DNA of 64,000 nucleotides. It comes from Helianthus annuus. Its lineage: Eukaryota; Streptophyta; Magnoliopsida; Asterales; Asteraceae. Below the pieces are notes generated by a model that worked only from the letters and a program-made list of their open reading frames with translations, made no database searches and had not been told where the DNA came from. Below are positions 33,074-43,028 of this stretch, piece after piece. The stretch lies in contig NC_035443.2 of NCBI RefSeq assembly GCF_002127325.2, forward strand, positions 28,425,838-28,489,837. Reading direction: 5' to 3'. Both the position numbers and the translations under genes were made by a program. Each line of letters begins with the position of its first letter. The first letter of the stretch is position 1.

Positions 33074-33537
33074 TGTTAGTGCATATTGTGTATGTCCGCC
33101 ACTATGCGAATAGGCTAGATAGAGCGTGTGTTGAATATTGTATAGAATAGTGTGAAATCCAGTGCGAACTGAAATGTTTAGTGATGTAACAGCTCCTTCG
33201 TACGAAGGGAGTCCCTTCGTACGAACGGACACATGAGCCAGTTCATACGGATCCATAAGATCACACCTGGTTCATACAAAGGGACCATAGGTGGGTTCGT
33301 ACGAAGGCGTGTTGCCTATATATATGGGTCTTGGGGTCTTGTGTTGGACAAGCTTTTAGTTCCCTGAGGGGAGATGTTGTCCAACTGGTTTCACGGGTAT
33401 GCAACTTTGAATCATTAATAGAAACCAGATTAAATTGACTTGTTCGGTGTCGATTTCTACTTCTACTCATTTCTTATCACCGAACCTGTTATCTCGGGAC
33501 CAAAACTCCGTCAAACCTGCTGAATCCTGGACTCTCG
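33074..33537 (+). repeat. 3' LTR of the 31-kb element
   Basis: It matches 31025-31500 with scattered substitutions and one small deletion, and ends in G instead of A. CTGAT follows. Confidence 0.88.
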
Positions 33538-34305
33538 CTGATTCTGACTTTGCTAAATGCAAAGATGACAAGAAATCCACTTTGAACTATATCTTTATGT
33601 TAGCATGCGGGCATATATCATAGAAGAGTCATAAACAACAGTTAACCACAACTTCCACAATGATGGTAGAATACATCGAGGTTTATAACAAAACCTGTCA
33701 TGGAATGTTGCTTTAGAATCTGATCACTAAACTCAAAATAGTTAATTCAATTTGTAGACCATTGAAGCTTTACCGTGGTAAGTTAGTTGTCGTTAGTTTC
33801 TCGAACAGTAAAAGTTCGACCGGAGCTGGTTTATATCTGATACGAAGTACTTGTTCGTACGTTAGCGATTTGAGGAAATTAATCTTTGTATTGAGTATAT
33901 AGGTAATAACCATATGCTTGCGGATCCGCTGACTAAAGGTCTCCCACCTAACATTTTCGAAGAATATGTTTTAAATATGGGATTTATTAAATACCTTATT
34001 TAATTGCATATTGTACTTTCTTATGTTTTAATTAATAAAATTTGCTCAGTTTTGATTTTGTAGATCTTTAGCATATATTCTACTAGCCTAATGATATATA
34101 TACGAATATAAATACAAATTAAATGTTTAAGTGGCTTACTTATAATTTTTGACCATAACTGTTAGGTTTTAAACTGAGGTTGTAGAATGACTAATGGGGC
34201 CCTGAGTTAAATGATGACTCAAGGCTGTATTTTTCTGCTATGATTGTTGGTTTAAAGTTAAATGATCAGACTTATCTAATACTCATAATAAATGATTACT
34301 CAACT

Positions 34306-34319
34306 AAGTGGGAGAATGT

Positions 34320-34410
<91 letters not shown>
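34306..34410 (+). other. Polypurine tract and (TA)n expansion at the end of the old Copia element
   Basis: AAGTGGGAGAA (34306-34316) precedes a TGTAAAATTA that may be the start of the 3' LTR. From 34324 to about 34407 the DNA is an almost pure (TA)n run that gives a spurious Ile-Tyr ORF. Confidence 0.6.
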
Positions 34411-34412
<2 letters not shown>

Positions 34413-34840
34413 GGAGGGTTTAAATGAGAACGCTAACTATCACGTGAACCGTGAGAACGAATGAAAAAACCACGAGAACTTGGTCAAAAACAATTCAAAT
34501 TAAAAATTTCTTTTTACACTTATCATTATTATTCGAATACAATGTTAGAAATTAAATTTACACGTTTAAATTTACATGAATTCGTAAATAACGAAAATTT
34601 AAACATGTGTAAGTTTGTTATTTACACATGTGTAAATTTGTTATATTTACACATGTGTAAAAAAATCTAGTAAGAGTGATTTTGAAAGGAGAAATGAATT
34701 ATTTGATGTTGTGAATTCTCTTTTGATGTTGTATTTTAATTAGAATGAGGTTTGTATTAAAAAAATTCGGTTTTGATTGGTTTTCTCATTCGTTCTCACG
34801 GTTCTCGCAATATTTAGCGTTCTCAACTTAACCCTCCCAT
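34411..34840. mobile_element. MITE 2
   Basis: Inverted repeats of about 60 bp start with TGGGAGGGTTTAAATGAGAA at the left; the right end at 34840 is its near-complement. TA tracts flank both sides. The interior repeats ACACATGTGTAAATTTG. No coding sequence. Confidence 0.75.
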
Positions 34841-34856
34841 ATATATATATATATAT

Positions 34857-35200
34857 AGGGAGAGAATCATGAGAAAACTACATATAAATGAGAAACTAGA
34901 AAACTAACTAAAAAAGCTAAAAAAACATACCAACTTTTTTTTACAAATTTTTATAAAAAATCTTTATTTTTTATATATAAAAAAATTTTCAAATTTTTTT
35001 TTGTTGTACTGCACATGTGCATTATATGTGTACTACACATGTGCATTATATTTGTAATAGTGCACATGTGCAATACAACAAAAAACATTTATTTTTATTT
35101 TTTTTTGAAATTTTTTTTCATACATAAAAAAAGCGATTTTTTATAAAAAATTGTATCATTTTTAGTTTTCTCATTTAAACTAGTTTTCTCATCATCCATA
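34857..35200. mobile_element. MITE 3
   Basis: Ends pair over about 35 bp (left ATGAGAAAACTACATATAAA, right complement of ATGAGAAAACTAGTTTAAAT). TA tracts flank it. It shares with MITE 1 the TTGTTGTACTGCACATGTGC segment and an A/T-rich GAAAACTAACTAAAAAAG start. Three TGCACATGTGCA-like palindromes lie at 35010-35072. Confidence 0.7.
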
Positions 35201-35210
35201 TATATATATA

Positions 35211-35745
35211 GAGCGGTTAACATACATTACAGCTTAACGTACGACCAGTACGTCACGAAATTACGCTCGTTCATCGGAAAATCACACACGTTATAATCTC
35301 AAATAAACCAACATGCGTTATTATTTAAATACACATGCATGATTATCTCATTATCTTCTTCAACCTCCAAACCTGGGTTCAGCATCATCATTCCAGCTCC
35401 TTCTTCGATTCCGTTTCCAACGTATAACACTTCCTCATGTTTCAGACGATCGGAATCAAAGTTTCGTCATATCCCTTCATCCTCTGTTCTACGATTAGAT
35501 TTCGATGGTCGACAATTTGATGAAACTTTTCAAAAACAAAGATAAGTATGAACCCAAATCGATAAAATTGACAGAACAATTGCGAATTTGAAGTGAAATG
35601 AAAAAGAAAATTGAAAAAATCGGACGAAATTGATCAAACCCAGGTTAATTGAAAAAGAACAAAATCACGCAAGTTAGATTGTAAAATTACGCATGTTGTC
35701 GTACGTAATGTACGTTAAGCCGTAATGTACATTACACTTTCTCTC
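35211..35745. mobile_element. MITE 4
   Basis: Inverted ends pair over TAACATACATTACAGCTTAA at the left and the complement of TAATGTACATTACGGCTTAA at the right. A TA tract lies at the left and CT plus TA microsatellites at the right. The interior has no recognised coding sequence; the 68-codon frame at 35339 is unsupported. Confidence 0.65.
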
Positions 35746-35786
35746 TCTCTCTCTCTCTCTCTAAATATATATATATATATATATAT

Positions 35787-36223
35787 GGTAGGGTTCATGC
35801 GAGAACCATCTTTATTACGAGAACCGCGAGAAGCAATGTGAGCACAACAAAATAAATCCAGTACACCACCAAAAACCTAAAAAACCTAACCACCCCTCCC
35901 CCCACCCCCTCCCCCCCCCAAAAAAAAAAAAAAAAAAAAAAAAACTAACTCCCCCACCCCCACCCCCCAAAAACCTAAACCCCCCACCCAACCTAAATGC
36001 TAAAAACTAAACCCGCAAAAAACCTAAAAAAATTTTAATCTAAAAAACACAAAAAAAAAAAATTTAATATTTTTATGAAAAAATCGCTACTTTTAGTAGT
36101 CAATTTTTTTTTAATTTTGTTTTTAATAACAAAGTGTAGCGATTTTCTGATAAAAATATTAAAAAAAATTATGTATTTTTTAGAATTTTTTAGGTATTTT
36201 TGGTTGTGTTCACAGATCGTTCT

Positions 36224-36226
<3 letters not shown>
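35787..36226. mobile_element. MITE 5 (degenerate right end)
   Basis: The left end reads GGTAGGGTTCATGCGAGAAC; the right end pairs only partly (GGAGAACGATCTGTGAACAC on the complement). TA tracts flank it. The interior holds a C-rich CCTAAACCCCCC tract (35875-36010) and an A-run, as in MITE 1. Confidence 0.55.
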
Positions 36227-36267
<41 letters not shown>

Positions 36268-36482
36268 TATATATATCTATGTATGTACTAGGTTATTACC
36301 CGGGATTGCTTCTCGGGCTCAAAAAAGTTACTTATATTAAAAACTATATATGGTTAATATATAATTAAAATCATAAAGCAAATAACCAACTTGTCAGAGA
36401 ATCGCTAACTCTTTCGCAAGTGCAGCATGGTTGCTATTAAAAACATACTGTTTGACATTAAGACACATACTTTTACATAAAT
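36227..36482 (-). mobile_element. (TA)n tract and 3' end of a Helitron-like element
   Basis: On the minus strand, GCCCGAGA-AGCA-ATCCCGGGT forms a hairpin followed by AATAACCTAG and then T (CTAG at 36288-36291). A hairpin about 10 bases before CTAG|T is the Helitron 3' signature. The body would extend to higher coordinates and is cut by the Copia LTR at 36483. The 5' end was not found. Confidence 0.45.
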
Positions 36483-37224
36483 TGTTGGTTGGATTCAAGA
36501 GAGCACAGTGAATCAAAATAAAATTGCTTGGATTGAATTGTGAGTCGTATGAAAACTATCAGAACGAACTATTTGATCGGTATACTCAAAAGTTCGAATG
36601 GATTAAACACAATTCGTAACAAGAACAGGATTGTTTCTTTGAGATATCAAAATACCGTATCCAGAGGAAGTTCAATAAGCCGTTTTTTATGTGTTTTATT
36701 TTCTTTCAAAAATCATGTGTCAATCCCAAAAAAATCGGATCAGTTACATTCCTCCAAAATAACTGACTTGTTATTTATTTTAATTGATGTATGATATATG
36801 TTCTCAAATATTTGATACACATTTGATTAATTTAAATATATATCTACCGATTTGAAGGACAGGTGTAGGCAAAGCCTAAACTCACATTTGCATGTATCTG
36901 AATACATATATTACCATTAAATATATCATATATTAATAGCAATATTATATATCACCATCAAGTATTTGATAAACTTAAACACATATATACCATTAACATG
37001 CCAATTAATATAGTCAGTTCATTGAATATTTCGACTGGATCCAATTAATTAGGCTCATTTGATAGAGAATTTAGCCTAAATCCGGTTACACACACTAGCT
37101 CATTATAACAACCAAGTCCGCCATTCCTGCATCACCTAACTCGATTACTATATAACGAGCATGCCTATTCAACGAGTTAATCCAATACCACTACAAATGT
37201 TGATAATCACTAAAATTACCAACA
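36483..37224 (-). repeat. 3' LTR of the Copia element (742 bp)
   Basis: Bounded by TGTTGG and CCAACA. Matches 51933-53731 once the 1,052-bp insert is removed, with scattered substitutions. A polypurine tract (minus strand AAAATGGGGGAGGAA) adjoins it at 37225-37239. Confidence 0.9.
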
Positions 37225-37750
37225 TTCCTCCCCCATTTTAGTGATATCCATGATTAACTCAACTCAATTCTCAAAGTCTCAAACTCATGCATAAATGAAA
37301 ATGTCCTGAGGATTGAATTTTCATCTTAGTAAATTACGCGATCCAAATATTCGAATATCGGGGTGTTGCTATGGATTGAACCCTTGCTATCCATTTGAAT
37401 ATTTGAAGGTAAAATACACATAAGTTTACAACCCATATGTTCTTACATGGCACTATATTTTACTAGGCTATGTCCAATCCTTCAAAGAGTATATCGAAGC
37501 CAAGTCCAAGCTTCTTGAAGCGGCTAAACTCCATACTCTTATAGGTAGTTTCTTTATCTTGCACCTGCAAATGCAATTTATCAAAGAGCTATTAAGAAGT
37601 TATACTTCAACCTACTTTATCTTGCAGTCTGAACACAAACCTTGGGATGATTCTAACGTTGTGTTCCAATATCTTTATGACAAGCTTTCCACATTGAATT
37701 CAGCATCTAACGTTGTATTAGATGGGAATTGGGTGTCTTGGCATAGGATA
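37225..37750 (-). other. 3' untranslated region of the Copia element with polypurine tract
   Basis: About 525 bp between the pol stop and the 3' LTR. The purine tract is at 37225-37239. No other gene is visible. Confidence 0.7.
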
Positions 37751-39226
37751 TTAAAGTATGGACTTTAAACCCATCCCTTTGGCTGATTTGTTCATGAGAT
37801 CTCTTCCTAACCCTTTAGTTAGATGATCAGCCATATTATACTCATATCTTACAAAATCAACAAATATCACTCCATTCATGATTAATTCTCTAATCATGCT
37901 ATGTCTAACACCTAGGTGTCTACACTTTCCATTGTACACTTGGTTATAAGCCTTAGCCAAACTAGCCGCACTATCACATCTGATAGATATCGGTGATATC
38001 GGTTTTGGCCACAAAGGAATCTCATTGATCAAATTTCTTAGCCATTCAGCTTCTTTACCAGCTGCTGCTAAAGCTACAAATTCAGATTCCATTGTTGAAT
38101 TTGTGATGTAAGTTTGTTTCTTTGAGGCCCAGGAGATAGCACCTCCACCAAGTAAGAACACTCATCCACTTGTGGAAGAATGATCTTCCTTATTGTTTAT
38201 CCAACTTGCATCAGTAAACCCTTCAAGTACCGAGGGGAAACCTGAATAGCACAAACTATAATTTATAGTTCCTTTCAGGTATTTAAACAATCTGTTTATT
38301 GCCTGCCAATGATGTGTGCTCGGGTTACTTGTAAATCTACTAAGTTTTCCCACCACATAAGCAATGTCAGGCCTAGTGCTGATCATAGCATACATCAAAC
38401 ATCCTATTGCTTTGGAATATTCAAGTTGAGATATGGGGCTACCTTGATTAGGCATAAGCCTAATGTTAGGATCAATAGGAGTTGCAACTGGAGAACAAGT
38501 CAGACTGTTGAATCTCTTCAAGATCTTCTTAATATAATGTGATTGAGAGATTGATATACCATTGTTCCCTCAAGTGATCTTTATACCAAGAATCACCTCT
38601 GCCTCCCCCATATCTTTCATGGCAAACTTTAATGACAAGAACTCTTTGGTTTTAACAACTTGACCTAAGTCAGTACCAAATATCAACATGTCATCCACAT
38701 ATAGACAAATTATAACTACTTTTCCTGAGGAGTCAAATTTGCTATATACACATTTGTCAGCTTCATTAAGTATAAAACCATCTGACAACACCACATCATC
38801 AAATTTTTGATGCCACTGTTTAGGAGCTTGTTTCAAGCCATATAAAGACTTAACCAGCTTGCAAACCTTATGTTCATTTCCTGGCATAATGAAACCTTCT
38901 GGTTGTTTCATATATATTTCTTCATCCAATTCACCATTTAGGAATGCAGTCTTTACATCCATTTGATGAATTACAAGATTGTGGATAGCTGTTAAAGCCA
39001 ACAACAACCTAATCGTAGATATTCTTGCTACTGGAGCATATGTATCAAAGAAGTCAATTCCTTCTTTTTGTCTAAAGCCTTGTATCACTAGTCTGGCTTT
39101 AAATTTATCAATGCTTCCATCCACTTTCATTTTCCTTTTGAAAAACCATTTACATCCTAATGGTTTACATCCAGGAGGTAAATCGGTCAACTTCCAGGTC
39201 TTATTCTGCATGATAGAATCGATTTC
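37751..39226 (-). pseudogene. pol: Copia pol, RT and RNase H part
   Basis: From 39226 the frame encodes the N-terminal RT (NKTWKLTDLPPGCKPLGCKW), QMDVKTAFLNGELDEE, SLYGLKQAPKQWH and the active-site LYVDDMLIFG. A TGA at about 38573 and another at 38159-38161 interrupt it; RNase H follows with [35 protein letters not shown] and MADHLTKGL. In-frame continuation on both sides of each stop shows they are point nonsense changes. The upstream part of pol is at 48793-51135 beyond the LARD. Confidence 0.9.
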
Positions 39227-41390
39227 TGTAACGCCCCAAAATCTGAATGTTAATATTTGTCGGATGTTCCTTTATGACACGTCATGAAATAAATAACTAG
39301 GCTCTTTAACATAGTTAAGGGTATGGTCAAAAGTATTAAGTAATGAAAGGTAGTGTCATTTATGTTTTAAAGGAAAACCCGAGGGGCTAAAGTGGAAACA
39401 AATGAAAGTTGTTTACTAATTAAAAGATCAACACACACACACAAACACACATACGTGTGTGTTCGTGAAGCTTCAGGAGCTCTCAAGAACTCCAAACCCT
39501 AAACATGAAAGATCATCCAAATTGAAAGGCTAAATGATGCTTAAATCTATAACCGAGCATGGATTAATGATCACCAACATGAGGAGATCATAAGGTATGT
39601 TTTAAATTTAAGATTGGTGATCATGGGTGAAGTGGGTTATGCTCTAATCCGTGAGATAATATGAAATTGATTATGTATAAGGGTTAGAAACATCATATAG
39701 AACATGGGTTATGTAAGATTTGGGTTAATTTGATGTTTATATGTGAAACCCATTTGGTTATGGTGATGATAACAACTTGAATGATCACCCATGTCCAATT
39801 CTTGCTTAATATTGATGTATTTTGGCATGCATGGTAGATTCTTGTTAGAGGAATTGAAAGAAATGTGATTCTAGTATGTTTAATGATTATGTAGAAATGA
39901 TTCATGATGATTAGAAGGAAGAATTTTGGTGAATTATGTATGAGGTTAGAAGGATATGCATGAATTAGTTGTACATTAAGCTTAGATGGTAGTACGCACA
40001 CAAGGTGTTTGATGAAATGCCTAAATGACAATAATATGTGAAATTCGTACCATACGCTTGAATGATGTGATGAATATATATGGAATGTTTGATCGTATTA
40101 GTTTCAACTTAAGAATGGTTATGGAACGAATGAGAATCCTAGAAAAGAGTAAACTTAATTGATATTGGCGTTAACTATAAAGATGTTGATATGAACGGAA
40201 TCGTATGTATATGTGTATGTGTAACTATTTGATTATGCGGCCAAATATGTCCTACAAAATGAGTATGAAGCATAGATGGCATAATGACTATATTCTAACA
40301 TGTTAATTTGTGAATGAATGTGTGTCCAAGTTGGAAGTTGAAATGCTTGATAGTTGACTTTCTGGAAAGTCAACAATGGTAGGAATGTTGTGAGGTAGAT
40401 CTCTTATCATAAACGTACGGTTTAGGAAGTCAAAGTGATGCACGAAATATTTATAGCAAGATATGTAATGGCGTGTTTATATTATGCGAGTAGAAAGGAT
40501 CTCATTGTTAATCTATGCTATGAGTTGCAAGAAATCCATTAATGAAAGTCAATTGTTGAGCATAGATTTATTGTGATTGATGCTTTGTGTGGCCTTGTTT
40601 ACTAACAAGGGTATCAATGTATGGTCATGTAAGGATAGATAGCATGTCTACGGGCTCAAGCACGGAGGCTAATGGGTCAAAAGAAAGCATGGAACCTATG
40701 CTTGAACTTGGACGCTCAAGGTAAGTGATTTCCGTAATCACTTCTTAGTTCAAGTAAGTAATAAAGTGTTGAAATTAATTAAACATGATGTTTGAGGTTA
40801 AATATGTAGGAAAGGCTTTCGTCGTAAATGATGGGATTAAAGTTGACCAAAATGCCCTTGATGGGTATGTTGGGCAAACGATCTTAATAAGTAGTTTAGA
40901 AGCAAGTTATTGATTAGTGTAATGTCTTGGACAAGTATGGAAGCGAAGAGTATGGTCTTGGTATGTTATAAACCATTTAACGCGCAAATACCCTTAACGG
41001 GTCAAAACTAAGTATATGAACGATAATGTGTTAAGAGGATGCTAAATGTCTAAGAACTTATTATTTTATGATAGATGTCACTGATATTATTAGGTTTAAA
41101 GAGTTTATGGTAAAACAAACAAGTTACGTTGATGAATGCATGAACGGGTCGAATTGTGGGTAAGAGGGTAATAAGCCGATAGCGTGTAAGTTAAGATTTT
41201 CCTTAAGGCGGTTATGGGATTTTAAGTTCATTTGATAGGATGTGAATTTACAAGCATGTAGGAAGAAACAGGAGGTTAAACGGGTAAACGGTTCGAAAGT
41301 TACGTGCGTTTTAGTGCGTACGGACGACGAAACGAACCTGCAGAAAACTGCAAAAAAAAAAAAAAGAAACTAGAGGGCGTCGCCGACGGG

Positions 41391-42220
41391 TAGGGGGCCT
41401 AAAGGTGGGATCCTAAAGAATATGTAGTAATAGGGTACCTAAAGGTGGGATCCTAAAGAATATGTAGTAATATGGTACCTAAAGGTGGGATCCTAAAGAA
41501 TATGTAGTAATAGGGTACCTAAAGGTGGGATCCTAAAGAATATGTAGTAATATGGTACCTAAAGGTGGGATCCTAAAGAATACGTAGTAGTATGGTACCT
41601 AAAGGTGGGATCCTAAAGAATATGTAGTAGTATGGTACCTAAAGGTGGGATCCTAAAGAATATGTAGTAATAGGGTACCTAAAGGTGGGATCCTAAAGAA
41701 TATGTAGTAATATGATACCTAAAGGTGGGATCCTAAAGAATATGTAGTAGTATGGTACCTAAAGGTGGGATCCTAAAGAATATGTAGTAGTATGGTACCT
41801 AAAGGTGGGATCCTAAAGAATATGTAGTAATATGGTACCTAAAGGTGGGATCCTAAAGAATATGTAGTAATATGGTACCTAAAGGTGGGATCCTAAAGAA
41901 TATGTAGTAATATGGTACCTAAAGGTGGGATCCTAAAGAATATGTAGTAATATGGTACCTAAAGGTGGGATCCTAAAGAATATGTAGTAATATGGTACCT
42001 AAAGGTGGGATCCTAAAGAATATGTAGTAATATGGTACCTAAAGGTGGGATCCTAAAGAATATGTAGTAATATGGTACCTAAAGGTGGGATCCTAAAGAA
42101 TATGTAGTAATATGGTACCTAAAGGTGGGATCCTAAAGAATATGTAGTAATATGGTACCTAAAGCTGGGATCCTAAAGAATATGTAGTAATATGGTACCT
42201 AAATGTGGGATTCTAAGTTA
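41391..42220. repeat. 40-bp minisatellite, about 21 units (LARD 5' LTR)
   Basis: Unit core AAAGGTGGGATCCTAAAGAA plus TATGTAGTAATATGGTACCT, step 40 bp from 41401. Twenty regular units are followed by a diverged last one (AAATGTGGGATTCTAAG at 42201). Minor variants (GTAGTAG, TAGGGTACC) are scattered. A GGTACC site recurs in most units. Confidence 0.95.
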
Positions 42221-42237
42221 AGAATTTCCTTAAGTAG

Positions 42238-42560
42238 ATACGTATGAAGGTATGTATGTATGTATGTGTGAATATAAGTGGTATGTATGAATGAATGTAT
42301 GAATGTATGTATGTAGGTGTGTATGTAGGTAGTATGTGCATGTGTATATATATATCCAAGTGAGTATGTACGAAAGTGTGTGCACGTATGTAGGGTTGTG
42401 AGAAGGCATGTAATAGGTATGTATGTAGACATGTATGCGTGTATGTATGTAGGTATGCACGTATGTAGGAACGTACGTATGAATGTAGGTACGTAGATTT
42501 GTAAGTAGATATGTGTGAATGGATGCACATAGGTAAGTATGTATGAAAGTATATACGCAT
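42238..42560. repeat. Degenerate ATGT tetranucleotide region (LARD 5' LTR)
   Basis: TATGTATG, GTATGAATG and TAGGTATG strings fill the region directly after the minisatellite. The same segment is at about 48002-48324 in the other LTR. Confidence 0.85.
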
Positions 42561-43028
42561 GTATTCAATGAAATTGAGTATTGACGATAGTAATAGTGTG
42601 CCTTGTGAACGAAGTGTAACGCAGGTACAATGAGAAAGTCTCACCACGGAATGTACGATCAGATGGAAAGCTGGGATGTAAACAGTTAACGGAACAAAAA
42701 GTAAACGTGAATAAATCTTGTATGTTTATAATGCGTACTAATGTTATGAATTTAATGTGGTGAGCGCAGGTAGTACGAGTCACGCGGATCATCAAGGAAC
42801 AAAGATCGAGGATCGAGTCACTAGTGAGATTGTACGGGAACGTTGATGTATATAATGTAGTAAACATAAGCTATGTTCTTACTTAGTAAATAAGTCGATT
42901 GATGGATTTATGTGAAAGAGTTATGTTAAAGTTAATTTTTAAATAAGTTAAGGTGTTTATAATGAAAGAAAGTTTATGGCTTGAACTTCCGCTGCGACTT
43001 TTAGTCAAATACGTATTAGGGTCTTACA

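Larger units (their letters stand above)
31025..33537 (+). mobile_element. Non-autonomous LTR retrotransposon (2,513 bp)
   Basis: LTRs lie at 31025-31500 and 33074-33537, with target duplication CTGAT at 31020-31024 and 33538-33542. A tRNA-Met-like primer site with one mismatch (TTAGTATCAGAGC) is at 31502-31514 and a polypurine tract (AAGGGGGAATC) ends at 33073. The 1.57-kb interior has no gag or pol motif. Extra GGGGGAAT tracts occur near 32320, 32914 and 32964, as in Sirevirus-like elements. LTR copies differ at many sites, so it is older than the Tekay insertion. Confidence 0.88.
28480..34003 (+). pseudogene. pol: Decayed Copia pol (RT and RNase H), split by two insertions
   Basis: RT motifs include CKWVFKTKLDPN, SRLVAKGYT, QMDVKTTFLNGYLEE and SVYGLK, but stops occur after 28839 and repeatedly to 29300. 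The frame reaches an EL-V-G segment at 29513, is interrupted, and resumes at about 33538 with DSDFAKCKDDKKS of RNase H, ending with LADPLTKGLPPNIFEEYV and a TAA at 34001. The gap is filled by a hAT-like element and a non-autonomous LTR element. Removing both with their target duplications rejoins the pol sequence exactly. A polypurine tract follows at 34306-34316. Confidence 0.85.
39227..43028 (+). repeat. 5' LTR of the LARD (3,802 bp)
   Basis: Starts TGTAACGCCCC and ends GGGTCTTACA. Nearly identical to 45275-48792 outside a 40-bp minisatellite, where it has about 21 units. Minus-strand ORFs inside (Tyr-Ile-His-Thr repeats) are artefacts of an ATGT tetranucleotide region. Confidence 0.93.

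Noticed and set aside
34240..34464. ORF with a long Ile-Tyr run
   Set aside because: It is a (TA)n tract.
41391..42220. Regular 40-bp array could be read as a CRISPR array
   Set aside because: No unique spacers between repeats, eukaryotic retroelement context, and it lies within an LTR duplicated at 47440.
42199..42647. Overlapping minus-strand ORFs rich in Tyr-Ile-His-Thr
   Set aside because: They are translations of a degenerate ATGT microsatellite in an LTR; all frames are open for the same reason.
42565..42867. 100-codon minus-strand ORF in both LARD LTRs
   Set aside because: No recognisable domain; conserved only because the LTRs are duplicates.
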